Shown here: positions 16,261 to 24,331 of the stretch, piece after piece
Layout of the letters: every line of letters begins with the position of its first letter
How positions within the stretch are numbered: the first letter of the stretch is position 1
Assembly: GCF_940670765.1 (NCBI RefSeq)
Contig: NZ_CALNVW010000062.1
Span: 1-64,000, forward strand
Source: Streptomyces sp. A 4/2
GTDB taxonomy: Bacteria; Actinomycetota; Actinomycetes; Streptomycetales; Streptomycetaceae
Direction: 5' to 3'
DNA length: 64,000 bases
Translations under genes and position numbers: made by a program
Notes under the pieces: generated by a model
The model's input: only the letters and a program-made list of their open reading frames with translations
The model's database searches: none
Told to the model about the DNA's origin: nothing

Positions 16261-16707
16261 ATGACCGCCGCCGAACTCCCCGCCCTCCCGGTCACCTTCA
16301 GGCCCACCCGCACCCGGGTGGTGCTGCTGAGCGTGGGGACCGTCCTGTTCGTGGTCCTCACGGTGATCTCCCTGATCCTGGAGACACTGACTCCGGGGGA
16401 GCGGGCCAGCTTCATCCTGACCGCGCTGATCTTCTTCGGTGTACTGGCACTGCTCAGCCGCCCCAAGGTCGTCGCCGACGCGGACGGGGTCACTGTCGTG
16501 AATCTCACCTCCCGGCGCCGGCTGGCCTGGCCCGAGATCCTGCGGGTCAACCTCCGCCCCGGTGACGCCTGGGTCTTTCTCGACCTCAGCGACGGCACCA
16601 GCCTCCCGGCCCTCGGTATCCAGCCCGGCATCGGCAAGGCCCAGGCGATCCGCGACGCCCGCGCGCTGCGCGCACTCGCGGAGTCCCACGGTGCGCACGC
16701 CGGGTAG
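16261..16707 (+). CDS. PH-domain membrane protein
   Basis: A 148-residue protein with two transmembrane helices (about residues 22-42 and 51-67), followed by a small bacterial PH-like domain (PF10756 type: ADGVTVVNLTSRRRLAWPEI, then DAWVFLDLSDGTSLPALGIQ). The role of the family is unknown. It follows hisG by 23 nt with an AAGGAC site and is the last gene before a strong hairpin, so it is probably co-transcribed with hisEG, an association I have seen repeatedly in streptomycetes. Confidence 0.8.
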   Translation: MTAAELPALPVTFRPTRTRVVLLSVGTVLFVVLTVISLILETLTPGERASFILTALIFFGVLALLSRPKVVADADGVTVVNLTSRRRLAWPEILRVNLRPGDAWVFLDLSDGTSLPALGIQPGIGKAQAIRDARALRALAESHGAHAG

Positions 16708-16750
16708 GGCGCTGCTCCACTGCCGCTAACGGCCGCTGTTTGATTACTCT

Positions 16751-16779
16751 GGGGCGGGGCGCCAAGCGCGCCCCGCCCC
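16751..16779 (+). terminator. GC-rich hairpin after the his/PH-domain genes
   Basis: GGGGCGGGGCGC at 16751-16762 pairs with GCGCCCCGCCCC at 16768-16779: a 12-bp perfect stem with a 5-nt loop and no U-tract. Confidence 0.7.
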
Positions 16780-16895
16780 GCACCTGTGACCCTCGCGGTC
16801 CGCGGGGCACCCCTGCGACATGAGGAGTGATTCCTTCCAGCAATGGACGGATCATCCGGTAGTACGTACGCCGCCCCCCTCCTGGAGGCGGCGGC

Positions 16896-18239
16896 ATGAC
16901 CATCCCTCTGCTGCTCCTCGGTGCAGCTTTCCTTCTGATTCTCGCCAACGGATTCTTCGTCGCGGCCGAGTTCGGCCTCGTCACCGTGGAGCGGCCGGAC
17001 GCCGAACGCGCCGCCGCCGAAGGCGACCGGCGGGCCCGTACCGTCGTCAAGGCCCTGCGGGAACTCTCCTTCCAGCTCTCCGGCACCCAGCTGGGCATCA
17101 CCATCACCTCACTGGTGGTCGGCATGCTCGCCGAGCCCGCGCTCGCCCAGCTGCTCGACGGACCGATCGCCGCCACCGGGCTGCCCGAGGGCGCCGTGTC
17201 CGGCATCAGCGTGATCCTCGGCATGATGCTCGCCGCCGCCGTGCAGATGGTGATCGGTGAACTCGTCCCGAAGAACTGGGCGGTCTCCAGGCCCCTCCAG
17301 GTCGCGCGGTTCGTCGCCGGCCCCCAGCACCGCTTCTCGACCGCGTTCCGGCCGGTGATCACCCTGCTGAACACCGTCGCCAACCGGCTGGTCCGGGCGC
17401 TGGGCGTCGAGCCCGCCGACGAGCTGGCCTCGGCCCGCACCCCCGGTGAGCTCGTCTCACTGGCCCGGCACTCGGCCGAGGCCGGGACGCTGGAACAGGA
17501 CACCGCGGACCTCTTCGTACGGACCCTGTCCCTGGCCCGGCTGACCGCCCAGCACGTGATGACACCGCGGGTGAAGGTCAGCGCACTCCAGTACTCGGCG
17601 ACCGCGGCCGACGTACTCAACCTCACCCGGGCCACCGGCCTCTCCCGCTTCCCCGTCTACCGGGAGCGCATCGACGAGATCGTCGGCATGGTCCACCTCA
17701 AGGACGCCCTCGCCGTGGCACCGGACGACAGGCACCGGACCTCGGTGGGACGCGTCGCCGTCGCACCGCTCCTGGTGCCCGAGACCCTGCCCGTGCAGCA
17801 GCTCCTGGAGCGGCTGCGGACCGAGCAGCCGATCGCCGTGGTGGTCGACGAGTACGGCGGCACCGCCGGGGTCGTCACCCTTGAGGACATCATCGAAGAG
17901 CTGGTCGGCGAGGTCCGGGACGAGCACGACGGCGCGGACGCCGCCCGGCCCGAGCTGTCACCCGCCCCGGCCGAGGACGGTAACCCGGCCTGGGAGGCCG
18001 ACGGCAGCTGCCGGGTCCTGACCTTGCGGCGGATAGGGCTGGAGGTCCCCGAAGGGCCGTACGAGACGGTGGCCGGGCTGGTCGCCGATCTGCTGGGGCG
18101 CATCCCCGTCCCCGGTGACCGGGCCGAACTCCCCGGCTGGCGGCTCTCGGTCCGCAGGGTCGAGCGCTACCGGGCCGAGCGGGTGCGGCTGGTCCGCACC
18201 GCGGATGTGCCCGCCGGGGTCCTGGAGGGTGTGCGATGA
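16896..18239 (+). CDS. CNNM/CorC-HlyC family membrane protein with CBS pair (first of two)
   Basis: A 447-residue protein: DUF21 (CNNM) membrane domain in residues 1-195 with NGFFVAAEFGLVTVERPD and the VIGELVPKNWA motif, two CBS domains (about 205-330, HVMTPRVKVSAL and VVVDEYGGTAGVVTLEDIIEELVGEVRDE), and a C-terminal CorC_HlyC domain (about 350-430). Families of this build are magnesium/cobalt efflux or transport proteins; the hemolysin label is historical. The ATG at 16896 follows CTGGAGGCGG. It overlaps the second family member by 4 bp, so the two probably form a hetero-oligomer or act sequentially. Confidence 0.88.
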   Translation: MTIPLLLLGAAFLLILANGFFVAAEFGLVTVERPDAERAAAEGDRRARTVVKALRELSFQLSGTQLGITITSLVVGMLAEPALAQLLDGPIAATGLPEGAVSGISVILGMMLAAAVQMVIGELVPKNWAVSRPLQVARFVAGPQHRFSTAFRPVITLLNTVANRLVRALGVEPADELASARTPGELVSLARHSAEAGTLEQDTADLFVRTLSLARLTAQHVMTPRVKVSALQYSATAADVLNLTRATGLSRFPVYRERIDEIVGMVHLKDALAVAPDDRHRTSVGRVAVAPLLVPETLPVQQLLERLRTEQPIAVVVDEYGGTAGVVTLEDIIEELVGEVRDEHDGADAARPELSPAPAEDGNPAWEADGSCRVLTLRRIGLEVPEGPYETVAGLVADLLGRIPVPGDRAELPGWRLSVRRVERYRAERVRLVRTADVPAGVLEGVR

Positions 18240-19336
18240 GCGTCCTCCAACTCCTCTTCGCGGTCCTTCTGGTGCTCGCCAACGGGTTCTTCGTCGGCGC
18301 CGAGTTCGCCCTCGTCTCGGTACGCCGCAGCCAGGTCGAACCGCTCGCCGCCGAGGGCTCGGCGCGGGCCCGCAAGGTGCTGTACGGCCTGGAGAACCTG
18401 CCCCGCATGATGGCAGCGGCACAGTTCGGCATCACGGTCTGCTCACTGACGCTCGGCGCGGTCGCCGAGCCGACCGTCGCCCGGCTCCTGGAACCGGTCT
18501 TCGAGGCGGCCCGGCTGCCCGAGGGCCTGATCCATCCGCTGGGTTACGTCATCGCCCTCGCCCTGGTGGTCTCGCTGCACCTCGTCATCGGCGAGATGGT
18601 CCCGAAGAACCTGGCCATGGCCGCCCCCGAGAAGACGGCGCTCTGGCTCAGTCCCGGCCTGGTCGGCTTCGCCCGGCTGTGCCGTCCGGTGACCGTCGCA
18701 CTCGGCTCCTGCGCCCGTCTCGTACTGAAGGTCTTCGGCGTCGAGCCGAAGGACGAGGTCGAGGCCGTCTTCACCAGCGAGCAGCTCAACCGGCTCGTCG
18801 AGGACTCGGGCCAGGCCGGGCTGCTGGACTCGGAGGCGCAGGAACGCCTGGAGGACGCGCTGGAGCTCGGCAGCCGGCCGATCTCCGACGTGCTGATCAC
18901 CCGCGCCGAACTGGTCACGGTCGCCCCCTCGGTCACCCCCCGGCAGATCGAGGAACTGACCGTCAGCACCGGCTACTCGCGCTTCCCGGTGTGCGCGGAC
19001 GGCGGCGCCTTCATGGGCTTCCTGCACGTGAAGGACGTTCTCGACCTGGAGGAGCGGGAACGCGCGGTGCCGCAGCAGATCTGGCGTCCGATGGCCACGC
19101 TCCGCGCGGAGCTGCCGCTGGACGACGCGCTGACGGTGATGCGGCGCGCGGCCACCCATCTGGCCCAGGTCGCCGACGGGTCGGGCAAGGTGCTCGGCCT
19201 GGTGGCGATGGAGGACGTGCTGGAGATGCTGGTCGGTGAGGTACGCGACCCGGCGCACCGCGGGGTCGAGCCGGGCCCGCTGGCCCGGGTGTCGGAGCCG
19301 CGCACGCTGCGCAGCGAGCAGGCCCTGGCCGGGTAG
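18236..19336 (+). CDS. CNNM/CorC family membrane protein with CBS pair (second of two)
   Basis: A 366-residue paralogue of the upstream gene: DUF21 domain (residues 1-190, NGFFVGAEFALVSVRRSQ and VIGEMVPKNLAMA), then two CBS domains (about 205-345). It lacks the C-terminal CorC_HlyC domain, which makes it about 80 residues shorter. The ATG lies in an ATGA overlap with the first gene's stop, so the pair is coupled. The conserved pairing of a full-length and a short member suggests subunits of one transporter, by inference. Confidence 0.87.
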   Translation: MSVLQLLFAVLLVLANGFFVGAEFALVSVRRSQVEPLAAEGSARARKVLYGLENLPRMMAAAQFGITVCSLTLGAVAEPTVARLLEPVFEAARLPEGLIHPLGYVIALALVVSLHLVIGEMVPKNLAMAAPEKTALWLSPGLVGFARLCRPVTVALGSCARLVLKVFGVEPKDEVEAVFTSEQLNRLVEDSGQAGLLDSEAQERLEDALELGSRPISDVLITRAELVTVAPSVTPRQIEELTVSTGYSRFPVCADGGAFMGFLHVKDVLDLEERERAVPQQIWRPMATLRAELPLDDALTVMRRAATHLAQVADGSGKVLGLVAMEDVLEMLVGEVRDPAHRGVEPGPLARVSEPRTLRSEQALAG

Positions 19337-19354
19337 CCCCCGCCCCTCGACCGC

Positions 19355-19398
19355 CCGTACGGGCCCGGACACGGCACGGCCGGTCCGGGCCCGTACGG
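19355..19398. terminator. 16-bp hairpin between convergent genes
   Basis: CCGTACGGGCCCGGAC at 19355-19370 pairs perfectly with GTCCGGGCCCGTACGG at 19383-19398 around a 12-nt loop. It separates the CBS-protein operon from the minus-strand AAA ATPase gene. Confidence 0.75.
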
Positions 19399-19427
19399 CC
19401 CGGAGCGTGTGCCGCTCCCGTTCCCAC

Positions 19428-21305
19428 TCAGAGCGGTGGCGGTTCCCGCCGGTCCGCCGGTCCCCGCCCGGACAGCACTTCGCCGTACGCCTGCATCAGG
19501 TCCGGCAGCCGCAAGGTCGACAGATCGTCCCGGTCCGGTGTTCCCGCGTATCCCGACAGCCGCAGGTCCCGGTACGCGCAGCTCTTCTCGTACAGCGTCC
19601 GCAGGAAGCGGCCGTTGCCGAGCTCGTCGATCCAGCCCTGGTCCACCACGTGCCCGGCGATCGAGCGCAGTTCGTCGAGGGACTCCTCGTCCCAGACGTC
19701 CCCGTTCTCGGCTGCCAGCACCTGGCCGATCGAGGTGAGCTCCAGCGGCCGGTAGCTCGGGAAGTCCACGCGGGAGGTGAAACGGGACGACAGGCCCGGA
19801 TTGGTGGCGAGGAGACGGTCCATGCCCTCGGGGTAGCCGGCCAGGATGACGACGAGGTGATCGCGGTTGTCCTCGGCACGCTTCAGCAGCACCTGAAGGG
19901 CTTCGTCGCCGTACGCGTCGCCCTTGCTGTAGCCGGAGTTGGAGAGGCTGTACGCCTCGTCGACGAACAGCACCCCGCCGAGCGCCGAGTCGATCAGTTC
20001 GTTCGCCTTGACCGCCGTCTGGCCCAGGAACTCGCCCACCAGATCGGCCCGCTGGGCCTCGACCAGATGATCACCGCCGAGCAGCCCCAGCGCGTAGAAG
20101 ACCCGCCCCAGGATGCGTGCGACCGTCGTCTTGCCGGTCCCCGAGGGCCCGGAGAAGACGAAGTGCCGCTTCGGCGGCTGGACGGGTAACCCCTGGCCGG
20201 TCCGCAGCCGGGCCATGTTGAGCTGCGCCGAGAGCGCCTTGACCTGACGCTTCACGGGTTCGAGGCCGACCATGCCTTCCAGCTCGGCCAGCGCCCTGGC
20301 CAGCAGTTCCGGATCGGTGGGGCCGGTCGGCAGCTCCGGTGGGAAGGGCTCCACCGGAACGGCCTCCCTGTTCCGTACGGGATCGGGCGCCGCGGGGGCG
20401 CCGAGCGGGTCGTTGCCGAGGCGCAGTTCCCGGCCCTCGGTGAGGTCGCTCTCCAGGACCACACCCTCGCTCTGGCCGTCCACCGTGTCCTGGCCGAACC
20501 CGGTCAGTGACACGGCGGCGTAGTCCACCGAGTCGTCGAACCCGTCGCCCTCGGCGATGGCCGCCAGCCGCGCCGCGGTGTCCATGAACGCAGGATCCAC
20601 CCGGTGCACGGCCCGGTACAGGGGCAGCGCCGCCGCGCTGCGGCCGGTGCCTTCGTGGGCGCGGGCGAGCCAGTACCGCAGTTCCTTGCGCTGCGGCTGT
20701 TCGCTGCGGCAGCGCATCAGGGCGGCGGAGAGCAGCGGTTCGGCCTGCCCGTACATTTCCAGCCGTACCCGCGCCATCCCGCCGAACAGGCCCGCCTCGA
20801 TCCCGAGCACCGGGTCGTCGACCAGCGAGGCGGTGTGCCGGACCAGCCGCTCCCAGTCCTTGGCGAGGTACGCGCGACACGCGTGCAGGAACCGCACCTG
20901 CGGGTCCGTGTCGACCGGCGGCAGCCCCGCCAGCGCCCGGTCGAGTTCCGGCACGTGGCGGCCGTCGAGCCAGTGCGAGGCGTGCGCGAGCAGCAGATCG
21001 CGCGGGCTCTCCAGCACCGGCTGCACCCACCAGCCCAGCCAGTACCAGGAGTTGAGGGTGCGGCGCAGTCTGCCGCGCTGTTCGCCGAAGCGCTCCCGGT
21101 GGCGGAACATCCGCAGGAGTGCGGTCGTGGTGTCGACCCGCAGCGCGTGCAGCCCCAGCCAGCCGTCCGCCATCCCCGGATCGAGCCGCACCGCGGCCCT
21201 GAACTCCTCCTCCGCCTGCGGATACGCGCCCATCGTGTAGGCGTCCACGCCTCGCAGCCAGGCGAGATCGGCCGGGGCGTGCGAGCCCTGCATGCCGAAA
21301 TCCAT
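19428..21305 (-). CDS. EccA-like AAA ATPase with N-terminal TPR region
   Basis: A 625-residue protein. Residues 1-290 are TPR-like helices (start LAWLRGVDAYTMGAYPQAEEEFRAAV). About residues 330-610 are a CbxX/CfqX-type AAA domain with Walker A GPSGTGKTTVAR, Walker B GVLFVDEAY, the sensor-1 region VVILAGYPEGMDRLL and the arginine finger SSRFTSRVDFPSY. This is the build of EccA, the cytosolic ATPase of mycobacterial type VII secretion, but no ecc, esx or mycP gene lies nearby, so a role as a stand-alone EccA-like chaperone is inferred. The start at 21305 (MDFGMQ) has GGGGGACG upstream; a frame extension to 21530 is low-quality sequence. Confidence 0.85.
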   Translation of the reverse strand: MDFGMQGSHAPADLAWLRGVDAYTMGAYPQAEEEFRAAVRLDPGMADGWLGLHALRVDTTTALLRMFRHRERFGEQRGRLRRTLNSWYWLGWWVQPVLESPRDLLLAHASHWLDGRHVPELDRALAGLPPVDTDPQVRFLHACRAYLAKDWERLVRHTASLVDDPVLGIEAGLFGGMARVRLEMYGQAEPLLSAALMRCRSEQPQRKELRYWLARAHEGTGRSAAALPLYRAVHRVDPAFMDTAARLAAIAEGDGFDDSVDYAAVSLTGFGQDTVDGQSEGVVLESDLTEGRELRLGNDPLGAPAAPDPVRNREAVPVEPFPPELPTGPTDPELLARALAELEGMVGLEPVKRQVKALSAQLNMARLRTGQGLPVQPPKRHFVFSGPSGTGKTTVARILGRVFYALGLLGGDHLVEAQRADLVGEFLGQTAVKANELIDSALGGVLFVDEAYSLSNSGYSKGDAYGDEALQVLLKRAEDNRDHLVVILAGYPEGMDRLLATNPGLSSRFTSRVDFPSYRPLELTSIGQVLAAENGDVWDEESLDELRSIAGHVVDQGWIDELGNGRFLRTLYEKSCAYRDLRLSGYAGTPDRDDLSTLRLPDLMQAYGEVLSGRGPADRREPPPL

Positions 21306-21739
21306 CACGTCCCCCACAGACCGTGCCCCCGTACCGTGCCGCCGGGCGCCGAGAGCGTCCTGCGGCCTGTGAACCGCTGTGCAGCGGACGGGAATTGACC
21401 GGTGCCGCCCATAGGGCATCGTACCTGCGCAGAGGCCGTGGACCGAAGGGCGGCGGAGCGCCGATCGACGCGCGTCACACGTTGCTCCGTGGTGACCGAG
21501 GGTGAGCGATCGGAGAGCTGGAGTGTCCACTTGAGGACGGAGTGGGCAGAACGAAGCCCCCGATCACGGGGGAACAACCGGGGGCTTCGCGTCTGCGGCG
21601 GCTCCGAAAAGCCGCACATTGAGAACGTAAGACCTGTACGGGCCCTGGGTCAAGCGGAGTTGGCGCACTGGGAGGGTGGTTTTGCGCCGGGCGCGAGTGA
21701 CGCGGAGAGATCGCTACGGTCGGTGACGGACCGGATCGC
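21306..21739. other. 434-bp gap with two hairpins, no gene seen
   Basis: The gap lies between the minus-strand AAA ATPase start and the minus-strand kinase stop. On the minus strand TACGAT (revcomp of 21431-21436 region) is a possible -10 for the ATPase gene. The central part holds the strong hairpin listed separately and a smaller one, GCGGCT at 21598-21603 pairing with AGCCGC at 21610-21615. I tested the region for tRNA or small RNA features and found no cloverleaf. Confidence 0.5.
21552..21589. terminator. 11-bp hairpin, probable terminator
   Basis: CGAAGCCCCCG at 21552-21562 pairs perfectly with CGGGGGCTTCG at 21579-21589; the 16-nt loop can form a smaller CCCCCG/CGGGGG-type alternative pairing. 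It lies downstream of the minus-strand kinase gene. Confidence 0.6.
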
Positions 21740-22321
21740 TCACGCTGTCACAGCAGGGGCCTGGAACCACTCGTATCCCTCCTTGCACTCACGGACCATC
21801 ACATCCGCGAATGGCCGGGAAGGGTCGCCGGCGAAGTGGCGCATCTCGGCGAGGGTCCAGCCGTCCCAGAAGTCCGCCAGCGCCGGCCCGTCGCGGTGGC
21901 GCCCCCGCGACCAGGAGGATCCGGCGGGCCGGTCCATCCACAGCAGCCGCGCGAGATACGGGCGCAGCGCCCGGCGCCCGGCGCCCACCCCCTCGACAAC
22001 GACGACGTCAGCGGGGTCCATGGTCCGCTCCGGGCCGAAGTCGCGCAGGGTCCAGTCGTACGGTGCGTACCGCGCGGGTGCACCGCGGGTGAACGGCTCG
22101 ATCACCTGGGCGTGCAGCCGGTCCGTCCAGTCGAACAACTGCTGGTGGGTGGCCAGATCGTCCAGATGCAGTACGGGCGCGCCACCGAGCGCACCGGCGA
22201 GCTTGGCCGAGAAGGTGCTCTTCCCCGAGCCCGCGTGGCCGTCCACGGCGACCAGCCGCACAGGCCCGCAGGAGACGGGCAGCGTACGGATCGCGGCGGC
22301 GAGGCGGTCGAGGTCTTTCAT
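21740..22321 (-). CDS. Uridine-kinase-like P-loop protein
   Basis: A 193-residue cytoplasmic P-loop NTPase. Walker A is AVDGHAGSGKSTFSAKLA near residue 25; HLDDL near residue 53 is the switch-like acceptor-binding segment of the uridine kinase/phosphoribulokinase group, and DVVVVEGVGAG near residue 107 is the Walker B-like strand followed by the hydrophobic partner. The substrate is not determined; members of this actinobacterial group are often annotated only as ATP-binding or uridine kinase family. The ATG at 22321 has AGGCTGGC upstream, a weak site. It is divergent from the secreted peptidase gene, with a perfect 12-bp palindrome between them. Confidence 0.75.
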   Translation of the reverse strand: MKDLDRLAAAIRTLPVSCGPVRLVAVDGHAGSGKSTFSAKLAGALGGAPVLHLDDLATHQQLFDWTDRLHAQVIEPFTRGAPARYAPYDWTLRDFGPERTMDPADVVVVEGVGAGRRALRPYLARLLWMDRPAGSSWSRGRHRDGPALADFWDGWTLAEMRHFAGDPSRPFADVMVRECKEGYEWFQAPAVTA

Positions 22322-22373
22322 GGGGCCAGCCTAGGAGCAGCGGGCCCCGATGCAGGTCACGTCAGTGGTCGAT

Positions 22374-22385
22374 ACCAATATTGGT
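22374..22385. promoter_or_regulatory. Perfect 12-bp palindrome in a divergent promoter region
   Basis: ACCAATATTGGT is a perfect, AT-rich palindrome 52 bp upstream of the kinase start and 109 bp upstream of the peptidase start. It has operator-like symmetry; no regulator gene is adjacent and I do not recognise the motif. Confidence 0.4.
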
Positions 22386-22493
22386 GGCAGGACGCGAGGG
22401 GAATCACTGGCAGAAAACCGTCGGGAGCCGCGATAGTTGGCCCACTGTCGTGCACCTGCCGCCCCATCCGTACTCGACTGGGGGTCCACCACT

Positions 22494-23876
22494 GTGACCA
22501 GTTCCACTCCGCGCAGAACCGTGCTCGCCGCCGCGCTCGCGGCCGCTGCGGGCACTGCGGCGGCATCCGCCGCTTCCGTCGCTCCCGCCGCCGCTGCGGC
22601 CCCGCCGTCCGACACTCCGTCCGCAGCCGCGGGAGCTCCGGCACGCCCGCTCGTGGACAACGGCGTCTGGACCTCCTCCACCGACTGGCGCTCCGGCGAC
22701 GCCGCCGGGACCAGGGCCGTCGCGGGACGTCGTCCCGGGCTCACCATCGGCGCACCGGCCGGCCGTACCGACTACACCGACCCGCACACCCAGCAGACGG
22801 CCACTTGGGAGTACGCGACCTGGACCTCGCCGGTCCACCGCTCCCGCGTCCCGGCCACCGAGGTCATCGCCTCCTGGAACGCGCACACCCCGGAGGGGAC
22901 CTGGCTCCAGGTCGAACTGTGCGGCGACTACGCCGGCGGCGGGCGGACCCCCTGGTACGTGATGGGCCGCTGGGCGTCCGGCGACGGGGACATCCGGCGT
23001 ACCTCCGTCGACGGCCAGAGCGACGGCAAGAGCTCCGTCTGGACCGACACGTTCTCCATCGACGACGCCGCGAGCGGGCTGCGCGTGGTCTCGTACCGGC
23101 TCCGGCTGACCCTCTACCGCAAGCCGGGCACCCGGCTCACCCCCACGGTCTGGCGGCTCGGCGCGATGGCCTCCGACATCCCGGACCGCTTCACCGTCCC
23201 GGCCTCGGTGCCCCGGCTCGCCCGCGAGCTGACGGTCCCCCGCTTCTCGCAGAACGTGCACGCCGGTCAGTACCCCGAGTACGACAACGGCGGAGAGGCA
23301 TGGTGCAGCCCCACCTCGTCCTCGATGATCATCAAGTACTGGGGGCGCGGGCCCAGCGCCCAGGACCTCGCCTGGATCGATCCGTCGTACGCCGACCCCG
23401 AGGTCTGCCAGGCGGCCCGCTACACCTACGACTACCAGTACGAGGGCTGCGGGAACTGGCCCTTCAACGCCGCCTACGCCGCGACGTACCAGGACATGAG
23501 CGCGGTGGTCACCCGGCTGGCCTCGCTCGACGACCTGGAGACGCTGATCGGGGCGGGCATCCCGGCGATCACCTCGCAGTCCTTCCTCAAGGAGGAACTG
23601 ACCGGCGCCGGGTACGGGACCTCCGGCCATCTGATGACCGTGATCGGGTTCACGCCCGAAGGCGATGTGATCGCCAACGACCCCGCTTCACCGGACGACG
23701 ACGCCGTACGGCACGTCTACAAGCGGTCGGAGTGGGAGAACATCTGGCTCCGGACGAAGCGTTACGACGCAAAAGGCCAGGTCACAAGCGGTACGGGTGG
23801 TGTCTGCTACCTCTACTGGCCTGCTAACCCAGCACCAAGTCAGCACCGGGTTCTGAAGTCGTTCGGCCTGCTGTGA
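22494..23876 (+). CDS. Secreted C39-like cysteine peptidase
   Basis: A 460-residue protein with a signal peptide that carries a twin-arginine (PRRTVLAAAL) followed by an Ala-rich core and cleavage near residue 38. Residues 60-240 form a beta-rich N-terminal domain (DYTDPHTQQTATWEY, the WNAHTPEGTWLQVEL segment). Residues 250-440 are a Peptidase_C39_2 papain-like domain: Cys271 in GEAWCSPTSSS, His379 in SGHLMTVIGF, and the Asp of VIANDPASP complete a Cys-His-Asp triad. The GTG at 22494 has GGGGGT about 10 nt upstream. Its last 53 bp lie opposite the end of an integrase relic, so the extreme C-terminus may have been reset by integration. Confidence 0.82.
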   Translation: MTSSTPRRTVLAAALAAAAGTAAASAASVAPAAAAAPPSDTPSAAAGAPARPLVDNGVWTSSTDWRSGDAAGTRAVAGRRPGLTIGAPAGRTDYTDPHTQQTATWEYATWTSPVHRSRVPATEVIASWNAHTPEGTWLQVELCGDYAGGGRTPWYVMGRWASGDGDIRRTSVDGQSDGKSSVWTDTFSIDDAASGLRVVSYRLRLTLYRKPGTRLTPTVWRLGAMASDIPDRFTVPASVPRLARELTVPRFSQNVHAGQYPEYDNGGEAWCSPTSSSMIIKYWGRGPSAQDLAWIDPSYADPEVCQAARYTYDYQYEGCGNWPFNAAYAATYQDMSAVVTRLASLDDLETLIGAGIPAITSQSFLKEELTGAGYGTSGHLMTVIGFTPEGDVIANDPASPDDDAVRHVYKRSEWENIWLRTKRYDAKGQVTSGTGGVCYLYWPANPAPSQHRVLKSFGLL

Positions 23877-24220
23877 GCATGTGCGGCGCGAAGGCTGCCT
23901 CGACGACCTGACGGCAGCGTTCCTGACCGTCCTGTGCGGGGTGGCCGTACCCGTCCACCGTGACCTCGACCGGGCGATGTCCGAGCCATCGGGACACTTC
24001 GTGGCTGGACACTCCGCTCGTCGAGGTCACGGTGGACCAACGGGGGCCATCTGTGACGCAGGTCGTGCGGATCGCGTTCAAGGAGTCCAAGTCGCTCGAT
24101 GACGCGCGCCCACGACTTTCGGTGCAGACCTGGACACGGAGGACCGCCCGTCGTCGTGCCGCGAGTTCTCGGAAACGGGGTACCGGCGGGTGCGGCCGCT
24201 GTCGTGCGGGACCTCCTCAC
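23824..24220 (-). pseudogene. Remnant of a tyrosine recombinase (integrase), C-terminal part, frameshifted
   Basis: Two overlapping minus-strand frames together give the C-terminal catalytic region of a phage/AICE-type tyrosine integrase. The upstream frame (to 24220) reads KSWARVIERLGLLERDPHDLRHRW, the HxLRHT box; the downstream frame (24090 to 23824) reads GVSSHEVSRWLGHRPVEVTVDGYGH, the LGHxxxxxTxxxYGH box with the nucleophile Tyr. The frame changes within the LRHRW segment. The N-terminal domains are missing and no intact start exists. The relic overlaps the end of the C39 peptidase gene, so the attachment site was probably the 3' end of that gene. No other element genes remain. Confidence 0.75.
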
Positions 24221-24331
24221 CTGCCGCTTGTGGGCCGTGCGACTGATGTATGCCTCAGCCGACCGCGTGCACCGGACCGATGCGGCAGACGGAAGCGAGG
24301 ATCAGACTCTCTTCGGCAGCGAGACAAACGG

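Noticed and set aside
21530..21739. tRNA or small RNA gene suggested by the GAAGCCCCCG hairpin
   Set aside because: No cloverleaf, anticodon arm or T-loop sequence; a simple terminator explains it.
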